In this document: in pieces, positions 29,809-37,780 of the stretch
Position numbering within the stretch: the stretch's first letter is position 1
Layout: each line of letters starts with the position of its first letter
Source: Fidelibacterota bacterium
Lineage (GTDB): Bacteria > Pseudomonadota > Alphaproteobacteria > Rhodospirillales > Rhodospirillaceae
Length of the DNA: 64,000 nt
Assembly: GCA_947476625.1 (NCBI GenBank)
Contig: CANJRA010000010.1
Span: forward strand, 1-64,000
Direction: 5' to 3'
Program-made: the position numbers and the translations under genes
The notes under the pieces: generated by a model
Database searches by the model: none
Seen by the model: the letters and a program-made list of their open reading frames with translations, nothing else
What the model was told of the DNA's origin: nothing

Positions 29809-30492
29809 TTAAACCGCCACCGGACCCGGGCCGCTGGGCGCCAAAGGACCTGGGCCGCCATCCTTATCCACCGGACGCGGGCGTTCCTTAACGACCGTGT
29901 CAATGAGCCCGAATACTTTGGCTTCTTCCGCGCTCATGAAATTATCGCGATCCATGGCCTTCTCGATGTTCTTAAGAGTCTGGCCGGTGTGATCGACATA
30001 GATTTGGTTGAGGCGTGAACGCAGGCTCATGATTTCACGCGCCTGAATTTCGATGTCCGCAGCCTGGCCTTGGAATCCGCCCGAGGGCTGATGGATCATG
30101 ATCCGCGCATTCGGCAAGCAATAGCGCTTGTTCTTGGCGCCGGCGGCCAGCAGCAGCGAACCCATCGACGCGGCCTGGCCCGTGCAAACCGTCGAAACGT
30201 CGCAGCGGATATATTGCATCGTGTCGTAAATCGCGAGACCGGCGGTAACAACACCACCCGGCGAATTGATGTAGAAGCTGATGTCCTTGCCGGGATTCTC
30301 GGCTTCCAGGAACAGAAGCTGCGCGCAAATCAGCGATGCGACGCCGTCATGCACCTGCCCTGTCAGGAAGATGATGCGCTCTTTAAGCAGTCGCGAATAA
30401 ATATCATAAGACCGTTCGCCGCGATTGGTCTGCTCGACGACCATCGGCACGAGGTTATTATTATAAACTTCGACGGGATCGCGATCTCTCAT
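29809..30492 (-). CDS. clpP: ATP-dependent Clp protease proteolytic subunit ClpP
   Basis: Serine protease that forms the double heptameric chamber partnering ClpX and ClpA. The catalytic Ser is in [14 protein letters not shown] (about 109), His in [10 protein letters not shown] (about 134) and Asp in [12 protein letters not shown] (about 183). It has 227 residues; the C-terminal 20 or so (a Pro/Gly-rich tail [20 protein letters not shown]) extend beyond the usual end. Start [20 protein letters not shown] is typical of alphaproteobacteria. A putative RpoH promoter lies upstream. Confidence 0.97.
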   Translation of the reverse strand: MRDRDPVEVYNNNLVPMVVEQTNRGERSYDIYSRLLKERIIFLTGQVHDGVASLICAQLLFLEAENPGKDISFYINSPGGVVTAGLAIYDTMQYIRCDVSTVCTGQAASMGSLLLAAGAKNKRYCLPNARIMIHQPSGGFQGQAADIEIQAREIMSLRSRLNQIYVDHTGQTLKNIEKAMDRDNFMSAEEAKVFGLIDTVVKERPRPVDKDGGPGPLAPSGPGPVAV

Positions 30493-30559
30493 GTTTCACC
30501 TGATATGGCCTGCGGCTTGTTGGACCGGTCAGGCTGCCGCAGGCAGCCCCTGGCGCCTA

Positions 30560-30587
30560 ACATAAGCCATAAATGGGGCACCGCAAG
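30560..30587 (-). promoter_or_regulatory. Putative heat-shock (RpoH-type) promoter of clpP
   Basis: Minus strand: -35 CTTGCG (30582-30587), a 16-base spacer and -10 TTATGT (30560-30565). One base of the -10 differs from the lon and ftsH copies. It overlaps the hairpin at 30573-30596. Between it and the clpP ATG a 7-base-pair hairpin (30532-30548, GGCTGCC) lies in the leader. Confidence 0.42.
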
Positions 30588-30596
30588 GCACCCCAT
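30573..30596 (-). terminator. Hairpin after tig
   Basis: ATGGGGTGCC and GGTGCCCCAT pair (two wobble pairs in RNA) around a TTGC loop, 17 bases past the tig stop. The U-tract is poor, so it may act as a weak terminator or an mRNA 3'-end stabiliser; read-through into clpP is possible. Confidence 0.4.
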
Positions 30597-30612
30597 TAAT
30601 CACGCGCCGCCG

Positions 30613-32022
30613 TTAACCTGCGCCGGCTTCTGAAGCAGCAGACTTCTTAGCCTTGGACTTTTTCTTAGGCGACTTGCTGTCGTCTTCGTCGGTTTTCTCG
30701 ACGGCGTCCACGTCGCGCGTTAACTCTTCAACCGTAACTTCACGGTCGGTAACCTTGGCTTGCAAAATGATGTAGTCGACGACCTTTTCTTCAAAAATCG
30801 GCGCCTGCAGCGATTCCAGCGCCTGCGGATTTTTCTGATAGAAGTCGATCACAGCTTTTTCTTGGCCGGGGTAGCGGAAAGCTTCTTCGGTCACGGCTCT
30901 GGTCAGATCGTCCTGCGTGACACTCAGATTGTTCTTTTGGCCGATGCTCGAGAGCAAAAGGCCCAGACGGACACGACGTTCGGCAATCTCGCGGTATTCC
31001 GCCTTCAATTGGTCTTCGGACTTGCCCATGTCCTCTTCATCGTATTCGCCGGTCTTGGCGACTTCTTCCATGCGCTGCCAAATAGCGTTGAACTCGACAT
31101 CCACCATGCCTTTCGGCACCGGGAACGTGTTGCCTGCGGCGAGACCATCGAGCACCTGGCGCTTCACGCGCAGACGCGACGTGGCGTCGTAGTTCTGCTG
31201 GATAAAGCCGCGCATGCGGGTCTTAAGGGAATCGACGGTTTCGTCGCCGAATTGCTTAGCTAATTCGTCGGTTAACTCCGGCGTCTTAAAGACGCGCAGT
31301 TCTTTGACGTCGACCTTGAACTCAGCCGCTTTGCCGGCCAATTCCTTAGCGCCGTAATCGTCCGGGAAGTTCACTTTGACAGTGACTGTTTCGCCGGCTT
31401 TAGCGCCGACAAGCTGCTCTTCGAAGCCGGGAATGAAGGTGTTGCTGCCCAATTCGATGGTGGCGCCCGTGGCTTTGCCGCCCTGGAATTCCACGCCGTC
31501 GATGGTACCGACAAAATCGACAACCAGCGCATCGCCGCTCTTTGCAGCGCGGGCGTCGGTGACGACTTCCGTCGTCCGTTGATTTTTGATCAGGTCGGCG
31601 ATCCCTTTGTCGACTTCCGCATCGGACGCTTTGGCAATCGGACGATCTAATTCGATATTGCCGACATCCGGGCTTTCAACGTCAGGCAGCACTTCCAGCT
31701 TCACCGAGAATTCGAGATCCTTGCCTTCCTCGAAGGTGACCAGATCGACCTTCGGCTGCATGGCAGGCTTCAAAGACTTCTCGGTCAGCGCGGCTTGGAT
31801 AAACTCATTAATGGTGCTTTCGAGGATTTCGCCGCGCACGGAATCGCCATAGCGAGAGCGCAGCACTTTCATCGGCACCTTGCCCGGACGGAAACCCGGC
31901 AGGCGGACCTGCTGACCAACTTCGTTCAGACGCGAGACAACGCGATCTTCAATGGAACTTGCCGGTACCACGATATTGAACTCGCGGGCCAAACCTTCGG
32001 CGCTCTTATCGATGACTTGCAT
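30613..32022 (-). CDS. tig: Trigger factor
   Basis: Ribosome-bound chaperone that receives nascent chains at the exit tunnel. The N-terminal ribosome-binding signature GFRPGKVPMKVLRSRYG is at about 43-60, the FKBP-type PPIase domain spans about 155-245 (VDFVGTIDGVEFQGGKA), and a helical C-terminal substrate cradle follows. At 469 residues it is slightly long because of an acidic/Lys-rich tail (EKTDEDDSKSPKKKSKAKK). The tig-clpP-clpX-lon order is a common bacterial proteostasis block. Confidence 0.96.
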   Translation of the reverse strand: MQVIDKSAEGLAREFNIVVPASSIEDRVVSRLNEVGQQVRLPGFRPGKVPMKVLRSRYGDSVRGEILESTINEFIQAALTEKSLKPAMQPKVDLVTFEEGKDLEFSVKLEVLPDVESPDVGNIELDRPIAKASDAEVDKGIADLIKNQRTTEVVTDARAAKSGDALVVDFVGTIDGVEFQGGKATGATIELGSNTFIPGFEEQLVGAKAGETVTVKVNFPDDYGAKELAGKAAEFKVDVKELRVFKTPELTDELAKQFGDETVDSLKTRMRGFIQQNYDATSRLRVKRQVLDGLAAGNTFPVPKGMVDVEFNAIWQRMEEVAKTGEYDEEDMGKSEDQLKAEYREIAERRVRLGLLLSSIGQKNNLSVTQDDLTRAVTEEAFRYPGQEKAVIDFYQKNPQALESLQAPIFEEKVVDYIILQAKVTDREVTVEELTRDVDAVEKTDEDDSKSPKKKSKAKKSAASEAGAG

Positions 32023-32080
32023 GAAAAACTCGTGGTCCCGTGTTGATCGTTAAAATGTTCGTATCGCCGTATCGTAGACT

Positions 32081-32167
32081 TGGTGCGGGTGAAGGGACTT
32101 GAACCCCTACGTCCTTACGGACACGAGGACCTAAACCTCGCGCGTCTACCAATTCCACCACACCCGC
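32081..32167 (-). tRNA. tRNA-Leu (anticodon UAG)
   Basis: A complete long-variable-arm tRNA: acceptor GCGGGTG/CACCCGC, D-arm with GGTGGAATTGGTAGACGC, anticodon stem CGAGG/CCTCG around TTTAGGT (anticodon TAG), variable stem GTCC GTAA GGAC, T-loop GGGGTTCAAGTCCC and encoded CCA at 32081-32083. It reads CUA and related CUN codons. It lies 58 bases upstream of tig on the same strand. Confidence 0.96.
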
Positions 32168-32301
32168 TAAGGCTTGCTCCCTAAAGGCTATCGTACACGC
32201 GGCAGTTTCCGCGCGACGCACCTCTAAAAGGATGCGGTAGATAGCCAATAACCGTCACCCGGATCAAGCCCTGTTGGCCCTATCTGGGAGTTTGCGCGTA
32301 T

Positions 32302-33801
32302 TTATAGTGTTTTCAGCACCTTGGGTAGGGCCTCCGCGAGGTCTTCGGCGATCATCCCCCGCCCTAGGCACGCTCCTGCGGCTCCGTGCAGCCAAACCCC
32401 GGCACACGCCGCCTCCCAGGCGGGCATACCTTGGACCAGCAAACCAAGGATCATTCCTGCCAAAACATCGCCCGAACCAGCTGTTGCCAACCATGGCGGG
32501 GCGTTGTCTGCGATAGCCGCCCGCCCGTCCGGAGCGGCCACGACGGTCGCAGGCCCTTTGAACAGAACGACAGCCCCGCTCGTTTCCGCGGCCTTGCGCG
32601 CCCGCTCTAATCGGCCTCCGTTTTGAAAGCGTTCGCCTTTAAACAGCCTTCCGAATTCACCCTCATGGGGCGTCATGACGACACCGGAACCATGTCGCCG
32701 GATGGCCTTGAAAAGGGTGTCCGGATCATCTTCAAAGCTCGCGAGCGCACCGGCATCGAGCACCACGGCCCGATCCAATCGCAGTATATTGAGGATACGC
32801 ACGGCCGTATCCGCGCCAACATCCGCGCCGGGGCCGATCAAAACACCGTTGCGGCGTTTATCCGCCAGCAAGGCATCGAGTTCCTGGGCGCTATCGACAA
32901 CGCGCACGATATTGCCGGGGTCACTGCTGGCATAAACCTGATGCGCCGCCGACGGCACCGCCAGCGTCAAAACACCCGCCCCCGCACGGCGTGCGCCGCG
33001 CGCAGCCAGACGCGCCGCGCCCGTCACGGTGCCGCCGCCAACAATGACAGCATGACCGCGAGTATACTTGTGGTCGCTCCAGCCTAAGGGCGGCAGCGTC
33101 CATAATCCGGGGTCATTGTGCGCCGTGCGCGGCGCGATCTCTTCCAGGACCACATCGGGAATTCCGATGTCGGCCACCGTAATATCGCCGCACAGATCAC
33201 GTCCGGGAAAAAGCAAATGCGCCGGTTTGCGGCGGAAGAACGTAACCGTCGCCGCGCAACGCGGCGCGATGCCGTCTTCGCCGAGAATGTGCCCACTATC
33301 TCCTTGAATACCGCTCGGCACATCGACAGCAACGCAGGTCAATTTCTCGGCATTGATACGCGCGATAACCGCCCGCGCCGAACCTTCCAAGGCACGACTT
33401 AACCCAGCGCCAAACAATGCGTCGATCACGAGCGTTTGCCCGTCGAGCACATCCGGCGTGAGCGGCAAAACCGGTCCTTGCCAAAGTTTGGCATGCGCGG
33501 CGGCATCCCCGCGTAAGGCACTTGCATCGCCTAGCAGCGCAAGGCGCACCGGCCAGCCCGCCTGCGCTAAAAGGCGGGCGGCAACAAAGCCATCACCGCC
33601 GTTGTTGCCGGGGCCACACAGAACCATCACGGGCTGCGGCTTCCATCTCGCCTGCACCACACGCGCTACGGCCGCACCAGCGGCTTCCATGAGGTCGATC
33701 GAGGCAACGCCCGAGGCTTCCGCAGCTTGGTCGGCAGCGTACATTTCGGCTACCGACAGCACGGCCAACGGCGATGGAATGGGCGAAACAGCCGTCGTCA
33801 T
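32302..33801 (-). CDS. nnr: Bifunctional NAD(P)HX epimerase / ADP-dependent NAD(P)HX dehydratase
   Basis: Repairs hydrated NADH and NADPH: the N-terminal YjeF_N domain epimerises NAD(P)HX and the C-terminal carbohydrate-kinase-like domain dehydrates it using ADP. From ATG 33801 it has 499 residues. The epimerase part shows VMVLCGPGNNGGDGFVAARL (about 60) and CVAVDVPSGI; the dehydratase part shows VVLDAGAL, MTPHEGEFGRL and the nucleotide motif ATAGSGDVLAGMI (about 435). The frame is open to 33975 but would run over the divergent dadA start, so 33801 is preferred. Confidence 0.93.
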   Translation of the reverse strand: MTTAVSPIPSPLAVLSVAEMYAADQAAEASGVASIDLMEAAGAAVARVVQARWKPQPVMVLCGPGNNGGDGFVAARLLAQAGWPVRLALLGDASALRGDAAAHAKLWQGPVLPLTPDVLDGQTLVIDALFGAGLSRALEGSARAVIARINAEKLTCVAVDVPSGIQGDSGHILGEDGIAPRCAATVTFFRRKPAHLLFPGRDLCGDITVADIGIPDVVLEEIAPRTAHNDPGLWTLPPLGWSDHKYTRGHAVIVGGGTVTGAARLAARGARRAGAGVLTLAVPSAAHQVYASSDPGNIVRVVDSAQELDALLADKRRNGVLIGPGADVGADTAVRILNILRLDRAVVLDAGALASFEDDPDTLFKAIRRHGSGVVMTPHEGEFGRLFKGERFQNGGRLERARKAAETSGAVVLFKGPATVVAAPDGRAAIADNAPPWLATAGSGDVLAGMILGLLVQGMPAWEAACAGVWLHGAAGACLGRGMIAEDLAEALPKVLKTL

Positions 33802-33895
33802 AACTTTACCGTTCACTCCGTCTGGCGGATTACGCGCGCCGACTATACCTTGGCCCCATGAAGCATGGACGAACAAATCATACGGACGGGCGGCA

Positions 33896-35155
33896 GTGAA
33901 GGTTTTGGTTCTCGGTGCCGGCGTCGTTGGTACGGCAACGGCATATTTTCTGGTGGAGGACGGGCATGATGTCACCGTTCTCGATCGTCAGCCCGGGCCT
34001 GGCTTGGAAACCAGCTTCGCCAACGGCGGTCAGATCTCGGCCTGCCATGCGAAGCCGTGGGCTGCGCCGCATGTTCCCGCGCAGGCTTTCCGGTGGATGT
34101 TCAAGCCCGATGCCCCGCTTTTATTCAAGCCATGGCGCTGGGATCCGCCGTTGTGGAAGTGGGGCATGCGGTTTCTGCGTAACTGCACCTCCGAACGGGT
34201 GCACATCAACATGGACCGCACGCTGCGTGTCGCTTTGTATAGTCGCGCCGTACTGAAGGCACTGCGTCAGAAGACCAACATTCAATACGACCAAGTCACC
34301 AACGGCATTTTACATATCTATCGGACGACCGCAGAATTCACCGAAGGCAAGACCACGGCAGCTCAACTTAAAACGCTGGGATTGCCGCAAGATATTTTGA
34401 CGGCGGCAGAGTGCGTGCGCGTAGAGCCTGCGCTTAAGCACGTCGCCAAGACCGATCTCGTGGGCGGCCTTTACAGCGTCGACGATGAAAGCGGCGACGC
34501 CCAGCGTTTTACCGTTGAGCTAGCAAAACTGGCGTCAGCGCGTGGCGTCGTTTTCCGTCACAACGTCACCGTCCGACGTCTGGAAGCTGCGCGCGGCAGC
34601 GTTACCCGCGTCATTACTGATCAAGGCGAAGAAACCGCCGATGCATTTGTGCTGGCCATGGGAAGCTACAGTCCGCACATCGCACGTGATTTAGGACTAG
34701 ATCTGCCCGTCTATCCCGCCAAGGGCTACTCCATCAGCGTCGATATCGACAATCCCGACGCCGCGCCGACTGTCAGCATCACTGACGAAACCAACTTCAT
34801 GGTGTTCTCGCGCCTTGGCAACAAAATGCGCGTCGCCGGCACGGCGGAATTAGCCGGATGGAATACAGCCCACGAGCCCACGCGCGTCGCCCCTTTGGTA
34901 CGCAATGCCAAAAGTCTGTTCCCCGAAGCATCAGCCTATCAGACTCTCAACGCCTGGAGCGGACTGCGTCCGACGACGCCGGACTCAGTGCCGATTTTGG
35001 GCACGACACCTTATCAAAATCTATTTCTCAATACCGGCCACGGCACCTTAGGCTGGACCATGGCGTGCGGATCGGCCCGCATCATCAGCGACCTCATATC
35101 GGGCCGTACACCGGAGATTGATCTTGAGGGATTGGGGCTAGAGCGCTTTGCTTAA
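33896..35155 (+). CDS. dadA: D-amino-acid dehydrogenase
   Basis: Membrane-associated FAD enzyme that oxidises D-amino acids (classically D-alanine) to 2-oxo acids, passing electrons to the respiratory chain. The product (419 residues) starts at GTG 33896 with the FAD dinucleotide fold VLVLGAGVVGTATAYFL and the family-typical FANGGQISACHAKPWA (about 45). A C-terminal FAD segment WSGLRPTTPDSVPILG and NTGHGTLGWTMACGSA (about 365-400) follow. The frame is open far upstream but that part lies antisense to nnr. The alanine racemase often paired with dadA is not here. Divergent from nnr across 94 bases. Confidence 0.93.
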   Translation: MKVLVLGAGVVGTATAYFLVEDGHDVTVLDRQPGPGLETSFANGGQISACHAKPWAAPHVPAQAFRWMFKPDAPLLFKPWRWDPPLWKWGMRFLRNCTSERVHINMDRTLRVALYSRAVLKALRQKTNIQYDQVTNGILHIYRTTAEFTEGKTTAAQLKTLGLPQDILTAAECVRVEPALKHVAKTDLVGGLYSVDDESGDAQRFTVELAKLASARGVVFRHNVTVRRLEAARGSVTRVITDQGEETADAFVLAMGSYSPHIARDLGLDLPVYPAKGYSISVDIDNPDAAPTVSITDETNFMVFSRLGNKMRVAGTAELAGWNTAHEPTRVAPLVRNAKSLFPEASAYQTLNAWSGLRPTTPDSVPILGTTPYQNLFLNTGHGTLGWTMACGSARIISDLISGRTPEIDLEGLGLERFA

Positions 35156-35343
35156 AGCTCCAGCGGTGGCGGCGTGTTGCCGTAACCGCAATCGCATTCG
35201 TCGGAAGGTTTCGACAGCCGCGCCACAAGCGGTGAGCCTTTGACGCGGGGATCGCTGGGTTCCCACCGGAATTCGGCATCGCATTTGCCGCAGATCTGTT
35301 TGGGCGGCAGTCGCGGCCCGGCATCAGATGATTTTGAAGGCAT
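35152..35343 (-). CDS. Small Cys-motif protein, unknown function
   Basis: A 63-residue open frame with ICGKCDAEFRWE (CxxC, residues 18 and 21) and ECDCGYG (CxC, about 50-52), which could form a small zinc ribbon. The ATG at 35343 has GAGG nine bases ahead. Its stop overlaps the dadA stop by 4 bases in convergent orientation. I do not recognise the family. The Cys pairs and family-like composition argue that it is real, but with so short a frame the call is tentative. Confidence 0.5.
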   Translation of the reverse strand: MPSKSSDAGPRLPPKQICGKCDAEFRWEPSDPRVKGSPLVARLSKPSDECDCGYGNTPPPLEL

Positions 35344-35420
35344 TCAGACAGACCTCGCGCAACAGCGTACAGATGCCTATGTTACCTCAAATTACAGCAA
35401 ATGGCGCGGCGCATCTCGGC

Positions 35421-35834
35421 ATGGCACTCGGTTTTTTCGATTTCTTCGGTTTCGGCAGCAAGCGGCGCTCGGCCCTGCAGCTTCTAGACCGCACGCTGAT
35501 CGCACTTGAGGTCAATCCGGCCTACATCGATGACGGCATGCGCTTTGCGATCTACAAATGGGCCGAGGCCATTGCGCCCGACGTTTTCGATCAATTCATG
35601 CGCGAAGCTGCAGCAATGATTTCTTTTTGCGCACTGGGGCCGGCCGAAACCGAAGCGCTGTGGGGACCGGCCGTGCGCGTTGAACGCGAAGCCCGCTTTA
35701 ATGCTGTGCTCAGCGGTGGAAATGACGACAGCATCGACGCAAGACTGGTAAAATTGACATTGGCCAAAGACATCGCCGCCCCGGACATTCGAACGCGTGT
35801 CTCGCTGGAAGAAACAGAAACCGATGCTAGTTAG
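35421..35834 (+). CDS. Conserved-looking protein of unknown function
   Basis: No family recognised. From ATG 35421 it has 137 residues, beginning MALGFFDFFGFGSKRRSAL, a common look for small cytoplasmic or membrane-peripheral proteins. It continues as mixed helices (LLDRTLIALEVNPAYIDDGM, FAIYKWAEAIAPDVFDQFM). Composition is acidic and soluble, with no signal peptide or membrane helix. Other in-frame ATGs at 35328, 35373 and 35379 are possible; none has a strong ribosome site. It ends 8 bases inside the convergent gene at 35827. Confidence 0.6.
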   Translation: MALGFFDFFGFGSKRRSALQLLDRTLIALEVNPAYIDDGMRFAIYKWAEAIAPDVFDQFMREAAAMISFCALGPAETEALWGPAVRVEREARFNAVLSGGNDDSIDARLVKLTLAKDIAAPDIRTRVSLEETETDAS

Positions 35835-36489
35835 TTTTGCGTTCGACTAAACTTGCGCGTTTGCCGAAACCCAGCGCAATGCATTCCACGCCCATCTCAC
35901 CGTTTTTCCCAGGCTTCGGCATACCCATCACGACCGAAGGTGTTTCTGCGTAGAGCCGGTATACGATCTGCGGCAGCCACGTCTCCTGGCTGGGCGCGCT
36001 AGCGCCGACTTTTTCATAGGCGTCGCGGCTGGCAAAGAACTGCGCATTGCCTCCACCCGCCGAGACTTTGCCGACAATCAATGCCAAGGGATAACCCGGG
36101 TGTTCGAGGAATTCGTAGGCATCGCGGATGACAATGCCCCCGCCCTCGCCGCTTTTGCGCGTGATGACCACCACGCGCGGCATTTTTCCGGCGTCGGCTT
36201 CGGCTGCGAATTTCTCGCGCACAGCCGCCGCCGCAATCCAGCGCACGTTCTCGCGGAAGTATCCTTTTCCATCGGGCTTACTGAAATAACGCCACAGAAA
36301 ATCGTAAGCGAGTTCGCGGCGTTGTTCAGGATCGCTCACATCCGCGCTGGCGAATTTTACCGCCGGCAGCATGAAATGGTCGGCGGCATAGTCGAAGTCT
36401 TCAATCGACAGATAGGTATGTCCGAAGCCTTGTCCGTCAGACACGTCCATGAGGATTAAATCGGGGTGCCGCCGTGCGTCGTGAGCCAC
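35827..36489 (-). CDS. Protein of unknown function
   Basis: No named family recognised. The frame is open from TTG 36540, but a good promoter (36525-36553) overlaps that codon, so the real start should lie downstream; GTG 36489, with GGGAAGGGA ahead, is the best candidate (220 residues), and ATG 36450 is an alternative. The protein appears soluble, with GFGHTYLSIEDFDYAADHF, a central MPRVVVITRKSGEGGG strand-like segment and WLPQIVYRLYAETPSVV. No signal peptide or membrane helix is seen. It is convergent with the gene ending at 35834 (8-base overlap). Confidence 0.6.
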   Translation of the reverse strand: MAHDARRHPDLILMDVSDGQGFGHTYLSIEDFDYAADHFMLPAVKFASADVSDPEQRRELAYDFLWRYFSKPDGKGYFRENVRWIAAAAVREKFAAEADAGKMPRVVVITRKSGEGGGIVIRDAYEFLEHPGYPLALIVGKVSAGGGNAQFFASRDAYEKVGASAPSQETWLPQIVYRLYAETPSVVMGMPKPGKNGEMGVECIALGFGKRASLVERKTN

Positions 36490-36524
36490 TTGTTCGTCCC
36501 TTCCCGCCTCGCGCGTAGCGTAAA

Positions 36525-36553
36525 AATCTATACCTATCAAATACTTGGGTCAA
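36525..36553 (-). promoter_or_regulatory. Promoter for the unknown gene 35827-36489
   Basis: Minus strand: -35 TTGACC (36548-36553), a 17-base spacer and -10 TAGATT (36525-36530). The predicted start near 36518 lies downstream of the TTG codon at 36540, which argues against that codon as translation start. Confidence 0.5.
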
Positions 36554-36667
36554 ATTATCGCGGGAAAATGGCGGATTTCCTGGGTTTTTGCTGCATCGCG
36601 GTTGCAACGTTTCCCGGTACGTCAGCGTTAGTGTCATATCGAAACCTACAATATCTGGTGGTTACAA

Positions 36668-37459
36668 ATGACAACCGCTGCCATATCCCTGAAACCTACC
36701 GTCGAGCCAAAAGTGGCGATGGCAGGATTTCTAAAGGCGATGGCCAAAGCCGCGAAAGCGACCTTCCCCGGCTGGCAAAAGACTTTGAAAACCGGAATTG
36801 AGGACTGTCCTCTCAATTACGATCAGCGGCGGGCGGTTCTCGAAATTCATCCGTTGGACGATTATTATCTCGCTGGCGTCGTGGCGCTGGAAGCTGCCCA
36901 GATTCGTGCCGCATTTCCGCCCGATGAAGCCGCCGAACTAATGAGCCTGCTCGCCGAACAAGTCGACGCCCTGGCCGACCGCACCGACCGCGTTGTGTCA
37001 GACCTCGTGTTCCTCATCGTTAGCCGCATCGAAATGGCGACGAGCATCGACAAGAGCAAGATGCCGCACGATCAAGTGGTAAAGGTGATCCTTGGGCGTC
37101 TCGGCATCGACAAAATCGAAGCTACCGCGCATCTCATGACCAACACACTCTACCGTCACACCCTCGGCGAACCGTTGGCGCTGGGCGTGCCGCAATGGTG
37201 GAAAGCGTTCAAAGCAAAATATAGCTTGGCCGGCGACATAGAGCCCGTACCACGGGAACTGACAGCGACCATCGCAAAGCACACACCTCAGCCCGAGCCT
37301 TTGCCCAAGTCGCGTCGCGCCGTCGCATTCATCCAGCATCAATCGGCACTTCAACGAACGCCGGCGCGCCTGCGGGACAAACGAAAGCCCGCATCTCCGA
37401 CACGCCGCCTGCCGTTATTCCCACAACAACCCAGACCGCGGCTGGATCATGCGCCATAG
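36668..37459 (+). CDS. Protein of unknown function with abnormal C-terminal read-on
   Basis: No family recognised. The 263-residue product is mainly helical and soluble, with IHPLDDYYLAGVVALEAAQI, an acidic helix AELMSLLAEQVDALADRTDR and VIVSRIEMA-like sequence (VFLIVSRIEMA). After about residue 215 it becomes basic and Pro/Arg-rich, and its last 131 bases run antisense through the end of the JAMM peptidase gene. That tail looks like non-native sequence, so the original stop was probably lost by mutation or frameshift. The start ATG 36668 has GGTGG six bases ahead. Confidence 0.55.
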   Translation: MTTAAISLKPTVEPKVAMAGFLKAMAKAAKATFPGWQKTLKTGIEDCPLNYDQRRAVLEIHPLDDYYLAGVVALEAAQIRAAFPPDEAAELMSLLAEQVDALADRTDRVVSDLVFLIVSRIEMATSIDKSKMPHDQVVKVILGRLGIDKIEATAHLMTNTLYRHTLGEPLALGVPQWWKAFKAKYSLAGDIEPVPRELTATIAKHTPQPEPLPKSRRAVAFIQHQSALQRTPARLRDKRKPASPTRRLPLFPQQPRPRLDHAP

Positions 37460-37766
37460 CCAGATCGCGCGCTGATGGGATCGCGTGTCCATTGGGGTGG
37501 GAATGATAGTGCCCTATCACACGACGATCCGTGCCGCGCGTTGCCCGCAATACGTCGAACTGCTTCTGGGGATCGATCGCAAACGCGCGCTCCGGCGTTT
37601 CCGCGACGTTCAACACCGGAATGACCTCGGTCACGGTCAACGCCGCAGCACCCTCTCCCACCAACAGGCCACAACATTCATCGGGATAGGCCGCGGCAGC
37701 CGCCTCTCGTAGCGCCTCAATGTGACTTACCGGCAAATGCAGGACTTCGATCATCGGATGAGTCAT
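37329..37766 (-). CDS. JAB1/MPN (M67, JAMM) metallopeptidase-like protein
   Basis: A 145-residue single-domain JAMM protein, probably a zinc isopeptidase or peptidase. The motif is complete: Glu in DECCGLLVG (about 29), then HYHSHPNGHAIPSARDLAMA (about 91) giving HxHPxG, Ser and Asp. Bacterial stand-alone members may process sulfur carriers or ubiquitin-like tails, but no such partner is visible here. In many alphaproteobacteria a JAMM gene sits next to rluD, as here. It is divergent from rluD with only 14 bases between starts, so one of the two starts may lie further in (ATG 37754 here). Confidence 0.88.
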   Translation of the reverse strand: MTHPMIEVLHLPVSHIEALREAAAAAYPDECCGLLVGEGAAALTVTEVIPVLNVAETPERAFAIDPQKQFDVLRATRGTDRRVIGHYHSHPNGHAIPSARDLAMAHDPAAVWVVVGITAGGVSEMRAFVCPAGAPAFVEVPIDAG

Positions 37767-37780
37767 GCCATAACCCTAGG

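Noticed and set aside
33353-33895. N-terminal extension of dadA by 181 codons
   Set aside because: It lies antisense to the nnr start and lacks FAD-enzyme features; the FAD fold begins at GTG 33896.
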